The notes under the pieces were generated by a model, which saw only the letters and a list, made by a program, of their open reading frames with translations, ran no database searches and was not told the DNA's origin. The position numbers and the translations under genes are program-made. This document shows, in pieces, positions 17,757-26,785 of a DNA stretch of 47,844 bases; position 1 is the first letter of the stretch, and every line of letters begins with the position of its first letter. Source of the stretch: JACPIL01 sp964362365 (lineage in GTDB: Archaea > Nanobdellota > Nanobdellia > Woesearchaeales > GW2011-AR9); NCBI GenBank assembly GCA_964362365.1, contig CAYIEF010000005.1, positions 1-47,844 of the forward strand, given 5' to 3'.

Positions 17757-18401
17757 TTAAGAAACCCCAAATATCTTTAACGCAGTGGAAACTCTTTTTG
17801 CTGCTGGGATACTTTCTTCATGCTGATCGAGCGCAGTGGTTTTACCAGCATACGCTTGCAGATCCCAGTTCGATAAGCCCATCAATCCAGCTGCCTGCCC
17901 GATAGAAAGTCCTTTCTCAAACAAGGCTGCGCTTTTCTTGATCTTTGCTGCATCCATCACATCCTGAAGATGCACTTTGACTTTAGCGTTGCATTTTTTA
18001 ACCAATTGGAACAGATTCTTGATGCTGCCATTGTATTTTCCTAACTGATTTTTCTCTAAGCTGCCTTTGGCATTCTGAAGCTCTTTGATGATGATTTGGT
18101 AATCTTTTTCAGGAATGGAATTCACAATCTTGTATAAAGAATAAATCAACACGGTAACGGAAATCAAGTCAAGATTCTTATGTACTGCTACATCCTCGAT
18201 GCCGTGGTCGCTTAACACGCGCAGCTGATCAACATCATTTTTATCCTTGCGTTGGAGGATGCTGATAGCTTGGCTTAAATCATAGAAGATCTCTTTCTTA
18301 ATCGCCTCTTCCATGACCGAAAAGAAAGAATAATCTTTTATTAATGTTTTGTATTTGATGTTTTGAGTATAGAAATCTTTATTAAAGAAAAACCACTTCA
18401 T
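17757..18401 (-). CDS. HTH/UPF0175-like protein, possible partner of PIN-like nuclease
   Basis: A 214-residue helical protein; near residues 166-180 it carries KGLSIGQAAGLMGLSNWDL, a helix-turn-helix resembling UPF0175 antitoxins, which pair with PIN/DUF3368 nucleases. It lies 62 bases before such a nuclease gene on the same strand. The ATG at 18401 has AGGAG just upstream; an internal Met at residue 30 is an alternative. Its start is only 12 bases from the divergent gene at 18414, so the promoters must lie inside the opposite coding regions. Confidence 0.55.
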   Translation of the reverse strand: MKWFFFNKDFYTQNIKYKTLIKDYSFFSVMEEAIKKEIFYDLSQAISILQRKDKNDVDQLRVLSDHGIEDVAVHKNLDLISVTVLIYSLYKIVNSIPEKDYQIIIKELQNAKGSLEKNQLGKYNGSIKNLFQLVKKCNAKVKVHLQDVMDAAKIKKSAALFEKGLSIGQAAGLMGLSNWDLQAYAGKTTALDQHEESIPAAKRVSTALKIFGVS

Positions 18402-18413
18402 ATCTCCTAAAAG

Positions 18414-21400
18414 ATGGTTGATATTGATAGGAAGCTATTAAAAAATAAACCTTGGACCGGAAAACTTCTTTGGACGCACTATCGTTTTTTTCTTCTTTTG
18501 GTAGTTGTAGTTCTCCTTGGATTTGTGGCTCTATTGTCTTTAGACAAAGGCGCGCCTCTTGCCGGCGCGGTGGTTGCAGGGAGCTGTGTTTCGCCTCCTG
18601 TCGGGATTATTAGCTGGTGGCCGGGAGACGGGAATGCTAACGATATACAGGATGGCAATCGGGGGGTTTTAATAAATGGCGCAACCTTTGCAACCGGCAA
18701 AGTTGGCCAAGCTTTTAGTTTGGATGGGATCGATGATTTCGTTGAGGTAGCTGATAGCCAGAGTTTAAGCGGGCTGCAGGTTTTCACCATAGATCTGTGG
18801 GTGAAGCTTCAAAATGCAGCAAATTCGCAGTTACTTATAGGAAAGGGCGATGCAAGAATACCTGATAGGGAATGGGAATTGTACACCCATCCCGATCTTC
18901 CGGGCAAGCTTCGTTTCGACATATTTGCAAAAGATCCTACGACGAGACAACTGGTATTTGCAGGAACATATTCTTCTGAGAAATCGCTTCAAAGCAATCA
19001 ATTTCATCATGTAGTTGTCATTTACGATAGGGGAAATATGAAAATGTATATTGATGGGATGGAAGATCTTCCTCTTGATAATAGACTCTTTTCTCCTTTT
19101 TCACTTTCTTCTCCACCAGTAATCCCTGATTCAGTTGCGCCATTGCAGATGGGTTTTAGACACCTTTTCCCAGGCAGCCATTTGCAAGGACTGGTCGATG
19201 AAGTTACGCTCTACAACCGTGCTCTTTCAGCAGCCGAGGTGCAAGCAATATTCAATGCAGGAAGCGCCGGGAAATGCACAGCAGATAGAGACCTTGACGG
19301 GGACACCATTATAAACACTCAAGATAATTGTCCAACTGTACGAAACGCAGATCAACAAGATCTCGATAATGATCGCATCGGAGATGCATGCGATTCTTCC
19401 ACTACAATTAATAATACAGGTAATACGGTTCTGAGAGTATTATACCAGCCTTTTGGTGATAGTGGCGTAAAGTTTGGTGTTTTTCTGGCTTCCTCTTCAA
19501 CGGTAGTGTCCGATCCCAATTATGCAACATTTACCGAGTCAACCTTTTCGGTTCCGAAGGGATTGGCAAGCGTCCATTCTTCCCCTTCTGAAGATGGCGG
19601 ATTCGATTTAAAATCGGTGGTGGTAGCACTTACTCCTTCGGCTGTGCTTGCTGGTGCTGTCACTCCTATGGTAGTGGGATATCTCGAAGATAATGAAACC
19701 ATGAGGAGAAAGATCATGATTAAAAACCTAGGTACTGATGTCGTACCTGCGTTTACCTTCCCAACGCTGGATACGATCACCGGTATGCCCAGAGCGCAAC
19801 AAAATTCTATAGCAGCATTTCTTCCGCCTAGGGGAACTACTACAGTTACTCCGCCTGCATCTCCAGGCGCTTCTTCCACATTTGCTGTTCCGCCCATATC
19901 TGCGCCCGTGTCAGTCATCACCTCTCCGGCTACAACCTCGCAAGGCGTGCCTGCACCCGGTCCTTCTTCTGTCGTAGGCTTTATTCCACCGAATGGAGCT
20001 GCAACCGTCACACCACCTTCGGCACCAGGCGCTTCTTCCACATTTGCTGTTCCACCCATATCTGCGCCCGTGCCAGTTGCCACATCTCCTACTTCAAGTC
20101 CCGGGGGTCCAGGTCAACCACCGCAGGGAACGCCAACAACTACGCCCACGTCTGTAGCCGCAGTCCTTCCTCCAAGCAGTACTGTTAATGTTTTACCACC
20201 TTCGACACCAGGCGCTTCTACCACCTTTTCAGTTCCGCCAATATCCTCACCAGTGCCTCTTTTTACTTCGCCAGGACCGAGTACAACTCAACCAGGGCAG
20301 CCAGCTCCAACCACTCAGTCCGTGGCAGCAGTTCTTCCTCCTGATGGCACTGTTACTGTTACCGCTCCCCCAACTCCAGTTTCTCCAGCTACCTTTACAG
20401 TTCCTCCACCAGTATCTGGTCAGACTTCTCCTCCTCCCGTGCCTGCTTTCACTTTCCCAACTCCAGATTTACGTGCTACAACCGCATCTACTGTAGTTAG
20501 AATTACTTCCAGCAGTGTGTCAGTTACTGCAGATCCTCCCACAATATCAACAACAGTAACCAATTCCGGTCCGACGGAAGTTAGAACCGTTACCTACGTT
20601 AGAGAAGTTATACCGCTTGAGACTACATCCAGCTCTGTAGTTACTGTTTTACCGCCGCCAAATTCAACAGCAATGGCAAAAATAACACCTATTGTAAACC
20701 AACTCGTAACACAAGTTGTAAATCTCGGTACCTTAGTTTTAACCATGTTCACTTCGCCCGATAACAACTTACAACTAACTCCTGTTTCTGCTACCTTAAC
20801 TCTTGCTCCCAATGAAAGTCAGGCGGTTACGAGAGATTTAGATAATGATGGTGTGCTAAACGATCAGGATGCCTGTCCGCTAACCGCTGGCAGATTAGAA
20901 TATCAAGGATGTCCAGTCGCGGATAAGAATGTGGTGCAATTGCATATTATTGACCAAGCCAAAAGAGGAGATTGTAGCGGTGCAGGAAGTTGCAAGCGGC
21001 CATTGTCTGGAGCTACCGTGAAAGTCTTTGATAGGAATAAACTGAATGGCTTAGCTATTACCTTGCTTAATGGCAGCGTGGTAACACTTACTAAAAATCC
21101 AGACGGCCAATCATATGATGATATTTATGAAAGCAATGCAGCATTTGCTGCGCAAGCCGGCAAATGTATGACTAATGCGAGTGGAACGTGTCTGGCTGGT
21201 GAACAAGCAGTTGGCGATTATCTGGTTGTGGTAAAAAGTATCGATGCAGAAACAAGAACAATTGTCTATACTGGCTTACCCAAGTCGCCCAGTGATTTTG
21301 TAGATACAAATAGCGATGCTCTTGGCGACTTGGCAACAAAGGGATTCCAAGTCATTAAAGTTATCAGGAAAGACGGCGTGGTTGAATTTAAGGGGGGTAA

Positions 21401-21803
21401 AAAAACCGTAGTAACTGGAAGCATTTTGGAAATAGTCTATCCTGACAGCACCGTCTGGGAAGGAACAAAACAGATTTATCCCTTTATCTTCACCAGCGAC
21501 AGCAGTTGGACAACTAATGTTTGTCTCTCTGTGCCTTCTGGCTATAAGATTGTCTGGGTATATGACCAAAATGGAAATCTGCTTTCAACCAGTGAATGCC
21601 AGCAAACTTTTGTGGCGCAAGAAACAAAAGTTGTTGCCTTTGAAGTTCTGGAAGTTTCCAGTCCTCCGCCATTTATGAAAGCGAAATTGAAAGTTACGTC
21701 GCCAAAAGGTAAAATACATCATCTTGATGTGGATATTCCTGGCTTGCGAAAAGAAGATCTGAAAGCGATGGGAATGCCGTTGCCTAAAGTTGAGAAAAAT
21801 TGA
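18414..21803 (+). CDS. Giant LamG / thrombospondin-3 repeat surface protein
   Basis: A 1129-residue protein. A TM or signal-anchor helix (about 25-44) is followed by PLAGAVV. A LamG domain (about 60-290; GIISWWPGDGNANDIQDG, FSLDGIDDFVEVADS, GLVDEVTLYNRALS) precedes a thrombospondin type-3 calcium repeat (DRDLDGDTIINTQDNCP, DLDNDRIGDACD). A Pro/Ser/Thr stalk of about four repeats containing PGASSTFAVPPISAPV follows (about 460-700), then a second calcium-type repeat (RDLDNDGVLNDQDACP; about 805) and a C-terminal beta region. The stalk is typical of glycosylated extended surface proteins. Adhesion or sugar binding is inferred. Confidence 0.8.
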   Translation: MVDIDRKLLKNKPWTGKLLWTHYRFFLLLVVVVLLGFVALLSLDKGAPLAGAVVAGSCVSPPVGIISWWPGDGNANDIQDGNRGVLINGATFATGKVGQAFSLDGIDDFVEVADSQSLSGLQVFTIDLWVKLQNAANSQLLIGKGDARIPDREWELYTHPDLPGKLRFDIFAKDPTTRQLVFAGTYSSEKSLQSNQFHHVVVIYDRGNMKMYIDGMEDLPLDNRLFSPFSLSSPPVIPDSVAPLQMGFRHLFPGSHLQGLVDEVTLYNRALSAAEVQAIFNAGSAGKCTADRDLDGDTIINTQDNCPTVRNADQQDLDNDRIGDACDSSTTINNTGNTVLRVLYQPFGDSGVKFGVFLASSSTVVSDPNYATFTESTFSVPKGLASVHSSPSEDGGFDLKSVVVALTPSAVLAGAVTPMVVGYLEDNETMRRKIMIKNLGTDVVPAFTFPTLDTITGMPRAQQNSIAAFLPPRGTTTVTPPASPGASSTFAVPPISAPVSVITSPATTSQGVPAPGPSSVVGFIPPNGAATVTPPSAPGASSTFAVPPISAPVPVATSPTSSPGGPGQPPQGTPTTTPTSVAAVLPPSSTVNVLPPSTPGASTTFSVPPISSPVPLFTSPGPSTTQPGQPAPTTQSVAAVLPPDGTVTVTAPPTPVSPATFTVPPPVSGQTSPPPVPAFTFPTPDLRATTASTVVRITSSSVSVTADPPTISTTVTNSGPTEVRTVTYVREVIPLETTSSSVVTVLPPPNSTAMAKITPIVNQLVTQVVNLGTLVLTMFTSPDNNLQLTPVSATLTLAPNESQAVTRDLDNDGVLNDQDACPLTAGRLEYQGCPVADKNVVQLHIIDQAKRGDCSGAGSCKRPLSGATVKVFDRNKLNGLAITLLNGSVVTLTKNPDGQSYDDIYESNAAFAAQAGKCMTNASGTCLAGEQAVGDYLVVVKSIDAETRTIVYTGLPKSPSDFVDTNSDALGDLATKGFQVIKVIRKDGVVEFKGGKKTVVTGSILEIVYPDSTVWEGTKQIYPFIFTSDSSWTTNVCLSVPSGYKIVWVYDQNGNLLSTSECQQTFVAQETKVVAFEVLEVSSPPPFMKAKLKVTSPKGKIHHLDVDIPGLRKEDLKAMGMPLPKVEKN
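19840..20420 (+). repeat. In-frame Pro/Ser/Thr-rich stalk repeats
   Basis: Several copies of a roughly 54-61-codon unit. The nearly identical piece CCAGGCGCTTCT starts at 19863, 20025 and 20208, spaced 162 and 183 bases, all in frame. Copies differ more in the linker than in the core, consistent with expansion by unequal recombination. Confidence 0.7.
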
Positions 21804-21908
21804 TGTTCTTTGTTTTTATGTTGCTTAGAATGGTTTTGCTGGTGTTCGGTTAAGTTTTTAAAATAGTGATGGTTTTTGCTGATTTACGGGCCTGTAGCGT
21901 AATCCGGT

Positions 21909-21926
21909 ACTTTGTAAAAGCGGAAA
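21909..21926 (+). other. 18-nt BHB intron in D-loop (20/21) of tRNA-Ala
   Basis: The central helix TCCG (exon) / CGGA (intron) is flanked by 3-base bulges GTA and AAA, and the intron's own hairpin is CTTT-GTA-AAAG. Cutting after the second base of each bulge restores loop AATCCGGTA with canonical A21. The same bulge sequences recur in tRNA-Pro. Confidence 0.8.
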
Positions 21927-21964
21927 AGCGCATACCCATGGCATGGGTGGAGTCCGGGTTCAAA

Positions 21965-22053
21965 ATGCCTGCTACACTAGGCGAACGTATTCAAGTGGGG
22001 CATTCACTTCGTTCAGCCCCACGACATAGCTGTATAATGTAGCAGCGTGAAAG
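21965..22053 (+). other. 89-nt BHB intron in T-loop (59/60) of tRNA-Ala
   Basis: The central helix TTCA/TGAA (4 bp) is flanked by bulges AAA and AGT. The inner stem CTGCTACA (21969-21976) pairs with TGTAGCAG (22038-22045). Inside is hairpin GTGGGGC/GCCCCAC; its loop holds CGTTC, complementary to GAACG at 21983-21987, so a pseudoknot is possible. Splicing leaves TTCAAAT. Confidence 0.85.
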
Positions 22054-22074
22054 TCCCGGCAGGTCCATATTTTA

Positions 22075-22809
22075 CTACTCTTGCAGAATTTTCACTAAAC
22101 CGGTCCTATCTTTAGGTATGACATACTCAAATCTAATATTTTGGTTTCCAACTTTTGGATTAACCATGCTATAAAAAGAAAGAACGTCTTTCTCATAGAA
22201 TTGCAATACTTCAATCATGGTTCCATCTTCTTCAGAGTCTCCTTCAACACCATATCTTTGTATTAAGGGATGTTTTTTGAGGTAATCTTCTACTACTTTT
22301 TCTTTATGGTCTGATTCTGGAAAGAATCCATTAAACTTAAGAGCAGAGGCATAAGCGCTGACTACTTCTGCAATATTCCTGGTTACATAAAATCGTTGGG
22401 CCTTCGAAACTAACCCGCAGAATTCTTCAACGCCGGGATAAAGGGATTGTCTGGAGTATTCTGGCGTGAATAATTTTTGCACTTCTGCAAGGGTTTTTTC
22501 ATTTCGTAGGAAGACATTAACATAATCTTTCCATGCTGCTGATTCAGCAGCTTTTCCTCTCCATGCTAGTTGTAATGCCGTACTCGCACACCATTGCAGA
22601 TATTTTGGAGAGAAATGGCTGGTTCCTATAGCTTTTTTGACAATCTGCTTTGCCGGGGAAGGAGCATGATTATCGTCTAAATCAAAAAACCAGGTTTGGA
22701 CGCTTCTAACCAGTTGTCGTAGTTTTAGAATGTCATCTTCATCAACTTTGGTTATAATTTCTCTTTTTACTATCGCAAACAGCTGTTCTTCTTCAGTTGC
22801 TTTTCTCAT
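22075..22809 (-). CDS. HAD-like protein coupled to PHP-domain protein
   Basis: A 244-residue soluble protein with WFFDLDDNHAPSPAK near residue 42, which resembles HAD motif I (DxD followed by a small residue), and FYVTRNIAEVV, resembling motif II. The match is not strict because the usual Thr after the Asp pair is replaced. It overlaps the PHP-domain gene upstream by ATGA, so the two are co-translated. A phosphatase or nucleotidase role would fit but is inferred. Its stop lies 8 bases from the end of tRNA-Ala on the other strand. Confidence 0.55.
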   Translation of the reverse strand: MRKATEEEQLFAIVKREIITKVDEDDILKLRQLVRSVQTWFFDLDDNHAPSPAKQIVKKAIGTSHFSPKYLQWCASTALQLAWRGKAAESAAWKDYVNVFLRNEKTLAEVQKLFTPEYSRQSLYPGVEEFCGLVSKAQRFYVTRNIAEVVSAYASALKFNGFFPESDHKEKVVEDYLKKHPLIQRYGVEGDSEEDGTMIEVLQFYEKDVLSFYSMVNPKVGNQNIRFEYVIPKDRTGLVKILQE

Positions 22810-23759
22810 TTTCGTACACCTAATCTTTTCGCAAGTTTGGGAAACAGTCTAGGTAAAGTCATATAAGAACTAAAACCCCAAATGCTTGAGTAGCCGGACT
22901 CAATCTTTAGTTTGCCTTTATGAGCCTTAGAAAACGCTGTTTTAAGCGATTGTAAAAATGTTTCCTCCGAGCTTGCATCAAGTAGTTCTTTTGGAATTCC
23001 TGTTCGCGACAACCCTATTTCTTTGACTCTGAAATGAGTGTCCGAATTAGCAATTCCTGCCAGATTATGCTTGCGAGCCATTCTTCTGGCTAGAACGTTG
23101 GAAGGATACATCCACAAGGTATTTTGGTGATTGCCTGTCTCAATAACTGGATTATATATATCAAACCATTCCTCTTTAGTTTTCATTTCTTCATCTGTTG
23201 GATAGCGGAAGGCAATAACTGGAGCAGCAATGCTGAAAGGATGATCTAAAAACCAGAATGCTCCCATATCTTCACACGCTTTGACGGCATCATCTAAAGT
23301 CAATTTTCCTCTATAAAATTCCCTATCATTGCCAACCATTACCACCCCCTGATTTTCTTTGACGTAAACTTCAGTAGCTCGAATAATATACAAGGAATCA
23401 TTCTCAGAATTGACTTTTACAATTCTGCTTCCCAATTTTCGGTGTTCCACTTTTTCTTCCTCTAGTTTTTCCAGTGCTTTTTCATAGCTTAAATGGTCTT
23501 TATTTGATTCAATGGTCCTGGTAACTAAAGTTATAACATCTACTCTCTTCGAAGCCTCGTCAACCGCGTTTCTTATTCTTTCATTATCCCGAATATGGAC
23601 ATGCAAATCGGTGTAAATGTAGGCGGGATCTTTAGGTTCTCTGACGGCTCCAACAACTAAATCATGAGCAAATGATGGAAATTCCCTGGCAGTCTCCCAG
23701 TTTGCTGAATACTGAAATCCTTTAGTTACTAGGGTGTAAAGATCACTTGTTAATGGCAT
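22806..23759 (-). CDS. PHP-domain metal-dependent phosphoesterase
   Basis: A 317-residue protein with PHP metal-binding motifs: YTDLHVHIRDN (HxH) near residue 50, EVYV with a Glu, FLDHPFS (His) and GIANSDTHF (Asp-His) near the C-terminal third. PHP enzymes hydrolyse phosphate esters using two or three metals; archaeal members of this type act on small phosphorylated metabolites or nucleic-acid ends. The start codon is 85 bases from a divergent gene. Linkage to the HAD-like gene suggests a two-step phosphate-ester pathway (inference). Confidence 0.8.
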   Translation of the reverse strand: MPLTSDLYTLVTKGFQYSANWETAREFPSFAHDLVVGAVREPKDPAYIYTDLHVHIRDNERIRNAVDEASKRVDVITLVTRTIESNKDHLSYEKALEKLEEEKVEHRKLGSRIVKVNSENDSLYIIRATEVYVKENQGVVMVGNDREFYRGKLTLDDAVKACEDMGAFWFLDHPFSIAAPVIAFRYPTDEEMKTKEEWFDIYNPVIETGNHQNTLWMYPSNVLARRMARKHNLAGIANSDTHFRVKEIGLSRTGIPKELLDASSEETFLQSLKTAFSKAHKGKLKIESGYSSIWGFSSYMTLPRLFPKLAKRLGVRK

Positions 23760-23844
23760 AAGCTTTCAAAAAGGAAGCCTCTTTAAAAATATTTACTATG
23801 CGATGACAACAATTCTTTATTAACAAAAGTATCAACCTTCATTC

Positions 23845-24345
23845 ATGGCCCTTGCCGTCACCCACATCATTCTGACAATTGCCTTCCTAGACATTTTCCG
23901 TCATTACGTGTTCGGCTTGAAAAAATTTCCCCGGTATTTATTGGTGGTAGGAGGAATTGCCGGGCTAGCTCCAGACTTAGATATCCCTATCGGTTGGATA
24001 CTTACTTTACTAAATGGAAGTCCGGTAAATTTTCATGGTCTTTTTACGCACAGTATCTTCTTTGCATTGTTATTTGCAATTATCGGTGCAGTATTACACT
24101 ACCGCAAAAATCTGAAATGGGCAAAAATATTTTATGTGATAACAGTCGGGTGGACGCTCCACATCTCCCTCGATTGCTTCTACGGAATGGATTCAACTAA
24201 ATTATTCTTATGGCCGTATCAAATCCTGCCCAGTTTTTGCCCTAATTGGGATCTGCATCAGTACGGCCACAGCATCGATGCGATCATCTTAGTTCTTTGG
24301 CTGCTGCATGAAGAAATCAGCAATAAAATAAAGTGTTATTTTTAG
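23845..24345 (+). CDS. DUF457/YdjM-like membrane-bound metal-dependent hydrolase
   Basis: A 166-residue polytopic protein with a conserved N-terminal His (MALAVTHIILT), GLAPDLDIPIGW with two Asp, GLFTHSIFF, and LHISLDCFYG. This is the His/Asp set of the YdjM (DUF457) family of inner-membrane hydrolases; their substrate is not well known. A promoter-like TTTAAAAATATTT lies upstream. Standalone gene. Confidence 0.75.
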   Translation: MALAVTHIILTIAFLDIFRHYVFGLKKFPRYLLVVGGIAGLAPDLDIPIGWILTLLNGSPVNFHGLFTHSIFFALLFAIIGAVLHYRKNLKWAKIFYVITVGWTLHISLDCFYGMDSTKLFLWPYQILPSFCPNWDLHQYGHSIDAIILVLWLLHEEISNKIKCYF

Positions 24346-24448
24346 TTTAGCGTTGCCTAAAGGTTAGAATATATACTATAACACACATATAGCAAAGAAT
24401 AATATAATTGCTTTCACTTTTTCGATTACAAACAAAGAGGTGTCTATC

Positions 24449-25465
24449 ATGAAACGTACATTAGAGGTTTTAGTAGCTACTCTCGCTCTGTCTACCGTTG
24501 GTTGTGTAACCAATTCTTCAAATCTTTCCTCCTTTGCGCCTTTGGTAAATAATCAAATCGCAGATGGAAAATTAGATTCTGTTGATGATAATGTCAATCC
24601 CGAAGAGGTTCAAAAGCTTCCACAATTCAGCTACATGGTCATCAGCGAATCAAAATATAAAACTTCTAGCGGTGAAGAGCTTACCCTGCACAGTTTAGGT
24701 ACAGCCAATATTTACAAAGACCTTGGCAACAAAACTTATCTCTCAACTGCCAATCACGTAGTGCAAAATGAAGAAGTTTTATTTAGTTTATTTAAAGGCA
24801 GGCTGGAGAAAGTTTCCGAACAGTTTTACCTTTTGGAAGATGATGAGGTAGATAGGTTGCATAACCTACTACGAAGATTCTCCGCCGCAAATATGCATCA
24901 ACGGTTATATGTTGAAGATTCTTCAGGAAATAGAAAAGAACCCTCTAATTATATAATCCATACTTCTGATGAACTGAAAAGTCTTCTTAAGACCATTAAG
25001 CCAAAGAAAATTAAAACTGTTGCTCAAAATGAAGAAAAGGATTTAGCGGTTATTAGTGTACCTAAGTTACAGCATCCTCCTCTACCCTATTCTATTGGCA
25101 ATGCCGATGATTTGCAAAGACAAAATCTTCTCTTTGTAATAGGGTTTCCAGGCGGATTATTTGAAAATGTTACGAGGGGATACGTTACTGTAGTGAACGA
25201 TTCAAGACTGGTAAGAGCAGATCCGGAAACCAATTTTATCTTTGATGCATCCATCAGTCCTGGTAATTCTGGAGGCGGAATATTTGCCGTAAGAGATGGA
25301 AAATTAGAATTAGTTGGCATTACTTCAGCGATGTATTTGGGAGGAAATGATCTCTATATCGGCGTGAAAATCAATGGCATTTCCGACGTGTTTAAAGGAA
25401 ACAGCATCCGCTGCACTAACGGATGGAAATGCAATCTCTCTCAGGCGTATGAGTTGAAGTTGTGA
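24449..25465 (+). CDS. Lipoprotein trypsin-like serine protease
   Basis: A 338-residue protein with a lipobox STVGC (Cys about 22). Catalytic triad: His about 103 in STANHVVQ, Asp about 198 in EEKDLAVISV, Ser about 274 in SPGNSGGGIF. This is the S1C/HtrA-type chymotrypsin fold without a visible PDZ domain, acting outside the membrane, perhaps in quality control of the many secreted proteins here (inference). The start at 24449 has a GAGGTG site 9 bases upstream; the GTG at 24440 is part of that site and was rejected. Confidence 0.85.
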   Translation: MKRTLEVLVATLALSTVGCVTNSSNLSSFAPLVNNQIADGKLDSVDDNVNPEEVQKLPQFSYMVISESKYKTSSGEELTLHSLGTANIYKDLGNKTYLSTANHVVQNEEVLFSLFKGRLEKVSEQFYLLEDDEVDRLHNLLRRFSAANMHQRLYVEDSSGNRKEPSNYIIHTSDELKSLLKTIKPKKIKTVAQNEEKDLAVISVPKLQHPPLPYSIGNADDLQRQNLLFVIGFPGGLFENVTRGYVTVVNDSRLVRADPETNFIFDASISPGNSGGGIFAVRDGKLELVGITSAMYLGGNDLYIGVKINGISDVFKGNSIRCTNGWKCNLSQAYELKL

Positions 25466-25469
25466 GAAT

Positions 25470-26084
25470 TTAGAGATATTGAAAAATCTCCTCTAGAGAT
25501 TGCAAGGATGGTTTCTGCTTACTACTTCTATCAATGAGCATTGCCTGCATTTCCAGAGCCTTAGGTGGATCGACATCACAATGCTTTTTATCTCCTATCA
25601 TCAAGGTATGAGGAGCTTCACATTCTAAGTTTGATAACATTCTTTGGTAGACTCGTAAGTCAGGCTTGTATAATCCAACCTCGCAGGAAAACAACACTAA
25701 ATCAAAATATTCTTCAAGTTCCAAATTAAAAAATGATTTTTTGTAAGGTGTTGCTAGATTTGAAATCAAACCTATTTTTAATTCTCTTTTTTGTAATTCT
25801 TCAAGAACTTTTCTTGTTTCCGGGAATAATACGGCAGAAGCCACGTCAGCAGTTACTTCTTCTTCATAAGCTTGAAGATTTAAGGCAGTTGCATCTGGTT
25901 TAATTCTTTTGACTAATCCTGAAAGATCATTGAAATCCTCAGACATAGCAATTCTTCTAGCTCGTTTCATTTCTTCTGGTGAAAGGCCAAGTTCAAAAAA
26001 TAATCTTAAGTAGGGATTAGTATCTTGGTTGTAGATCAATGTTCCATACAAGTCAAATATTACTGCTTTTATTTTATTACTCAT
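25470..26084 (-). CDS. HAD-superfamily hydrolase (HAD-IA type)
   Basis: A 204-residue protein with motif I AVIFDLYGTLIYNQD, motif II GLISNLATPYK, motif III Lys near YKPDLRVYQRML and motif IV MIGDKKHCDVDPPKA. It has a helical cap between I and II, as in subclass I phosphatases and 2-haloacid dehalogenase relatives. The start at 26084 (MSNKIK) is preferred over the upstream ATG at 26126 because a TATA-like TTTTTAAT lies about 25-30 bases before it. Substrate unknown. Confidence 0.85.
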   Translation of the reverse strand: MSNKIKAVIFDLYGTLIYNQDTNPYLRLFFELGLSPEEMKRARRIAMSEDFNDLSGLVKRIKPDATALNLQAYEEEVTADVASAVLFPETRKVLEELQKRELKIGLISNLATPYKKSFFNLELEEYFDLVLFSCEVGLYKPDLRVYQRMLSNLECEAPHTLMIGDKKHCDVDPPKALEMQAMLIDRSSKQKPSLQSLEEIFQYL

Positions 26085-26164
26085 AGTATAATCATTATCT
26101 TTCTCATTAAAAACTTTCCGCAACAAAGCAACTTTTATATACCATTTTTCTTTTTCCCCCTTTG

Positions 26165-26779
26165 ATGTTCGGCTTTACAGAGAAAGAGGTAAAAGTATTC
26201 AAGCAACTTAATACTCCTAAAAAGATTCAGGATTTCCTCAATAAGATTCCTGCAAATTATGAACATGATCGAGAAACAGTTCTTTCTCCACGGATGGTTC
26301 TCAGGGAAAACAGAGCGCACTGCATGGAAGGAGCCATGTTTGCTGCTGCGGCACTACGCTTTCATGGGCATAAGCCGTTAGTACTTGATTTAACTTCTGT
26401 GAAAGATGACGACGATCATGTCATTACTGTATTCAGGCACCAAGGCCATTGGGGTGCAATTTCTAAAACCAATCATGCCGTTCTCAGGTATCGAGAGCCA
26501 ATTTATAAAACTATTAGGGAGTTAGTGATGTCATATTTTCATGAATATTTCACTAATCATGATGGCAAGAAAACATTACGTTCATACTCTATGCCGGTTG
26601 ATTTATCTCGGTTTGATGAGAAGGGTTGGATGACTGCAGAAGAGGATGTGGAATATATTCCTGATTACTTATTTGAAGTTCCGCACAAGCCGATTTTATC
26701 ACGAGCCCAGATTGCTTTTTTGCGCAAAGCGGATAAGATTGAGATTGAAGCTGGGAAGATTGTGGAGTGGAAGAAATGA
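26165..26779 (+). CDS. Transglutaminase-like protein
   Basis: A 204-residue protein with RAHCMEGAMFAAAALRFHG, the Cys-containing helix of the transglutaminase-like superfamily, followed by DDDHVITVFRHQGHWGAI, which could supply the His, and later Asp residues. Cys-His-Asp proteins of this fold act as proteases or amidases. The ATG at 26165 has TTTATATA about 30 bases upstream, indicating a leaderless transcript. Catalytic status is inferred from the Cys and His. Confidence 0.65.
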   Translation: MFGFTEKEVKVFKQLNTPKKIQDFLNKIPANYEHDRETVLSPRMVLRENRAHCMEGAMFAAAALRFHGHKPLVLDLTSVKDDDDHVITVFRHQGHWGAISKTNHAVLRYREPIYKTIRELVMSYFHEYFTNHDGKKTLRSYSMPVDLSRFDEKGWMTAEEDVEYIPDYLFEVPHKPILSRAQIAFLRKADKIEIEAGKIVEWKK

Positions 26780-26785
26780 ATAAAC

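Larger units (their letters stand above)
21888..22067 (+). tRNA. tRNA-Ala(GGC) with two BHB introns (D-loop and T-loop)
   Basis: The 180-base gene gives a 73-base tRNA after removal of 21909-21926 and 21965-22053. Acceptor is GGGCCTG/CAGGTCC, with the G3-U70 pair that defines alanine identity, and discriminator A. D-stem GCGT/GCGC carries restored loop AATCCGGTA (A14, G18G19 and A21 present). Anticodon stem TACCC/GGGTG has loop ATGGCAT (anticodon GGC). The variable loop is 4 bases, and the T-arm is CCGGG-TTCAAAT-CCCGG after splicing. The tail-to-tail gene at 22075 ends 8 bases away. A TTTTTAAAA element about 30 bases upstream may be its TATA box. Confidence 0.88.

Noticed and set aside
19520..20083. 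Long minus-strand frame inside the giant LamG gene
   Set aside because: It is a shadow of the Pro/Ser/Thr repeats on the other strand; no signal, motif or promoter.
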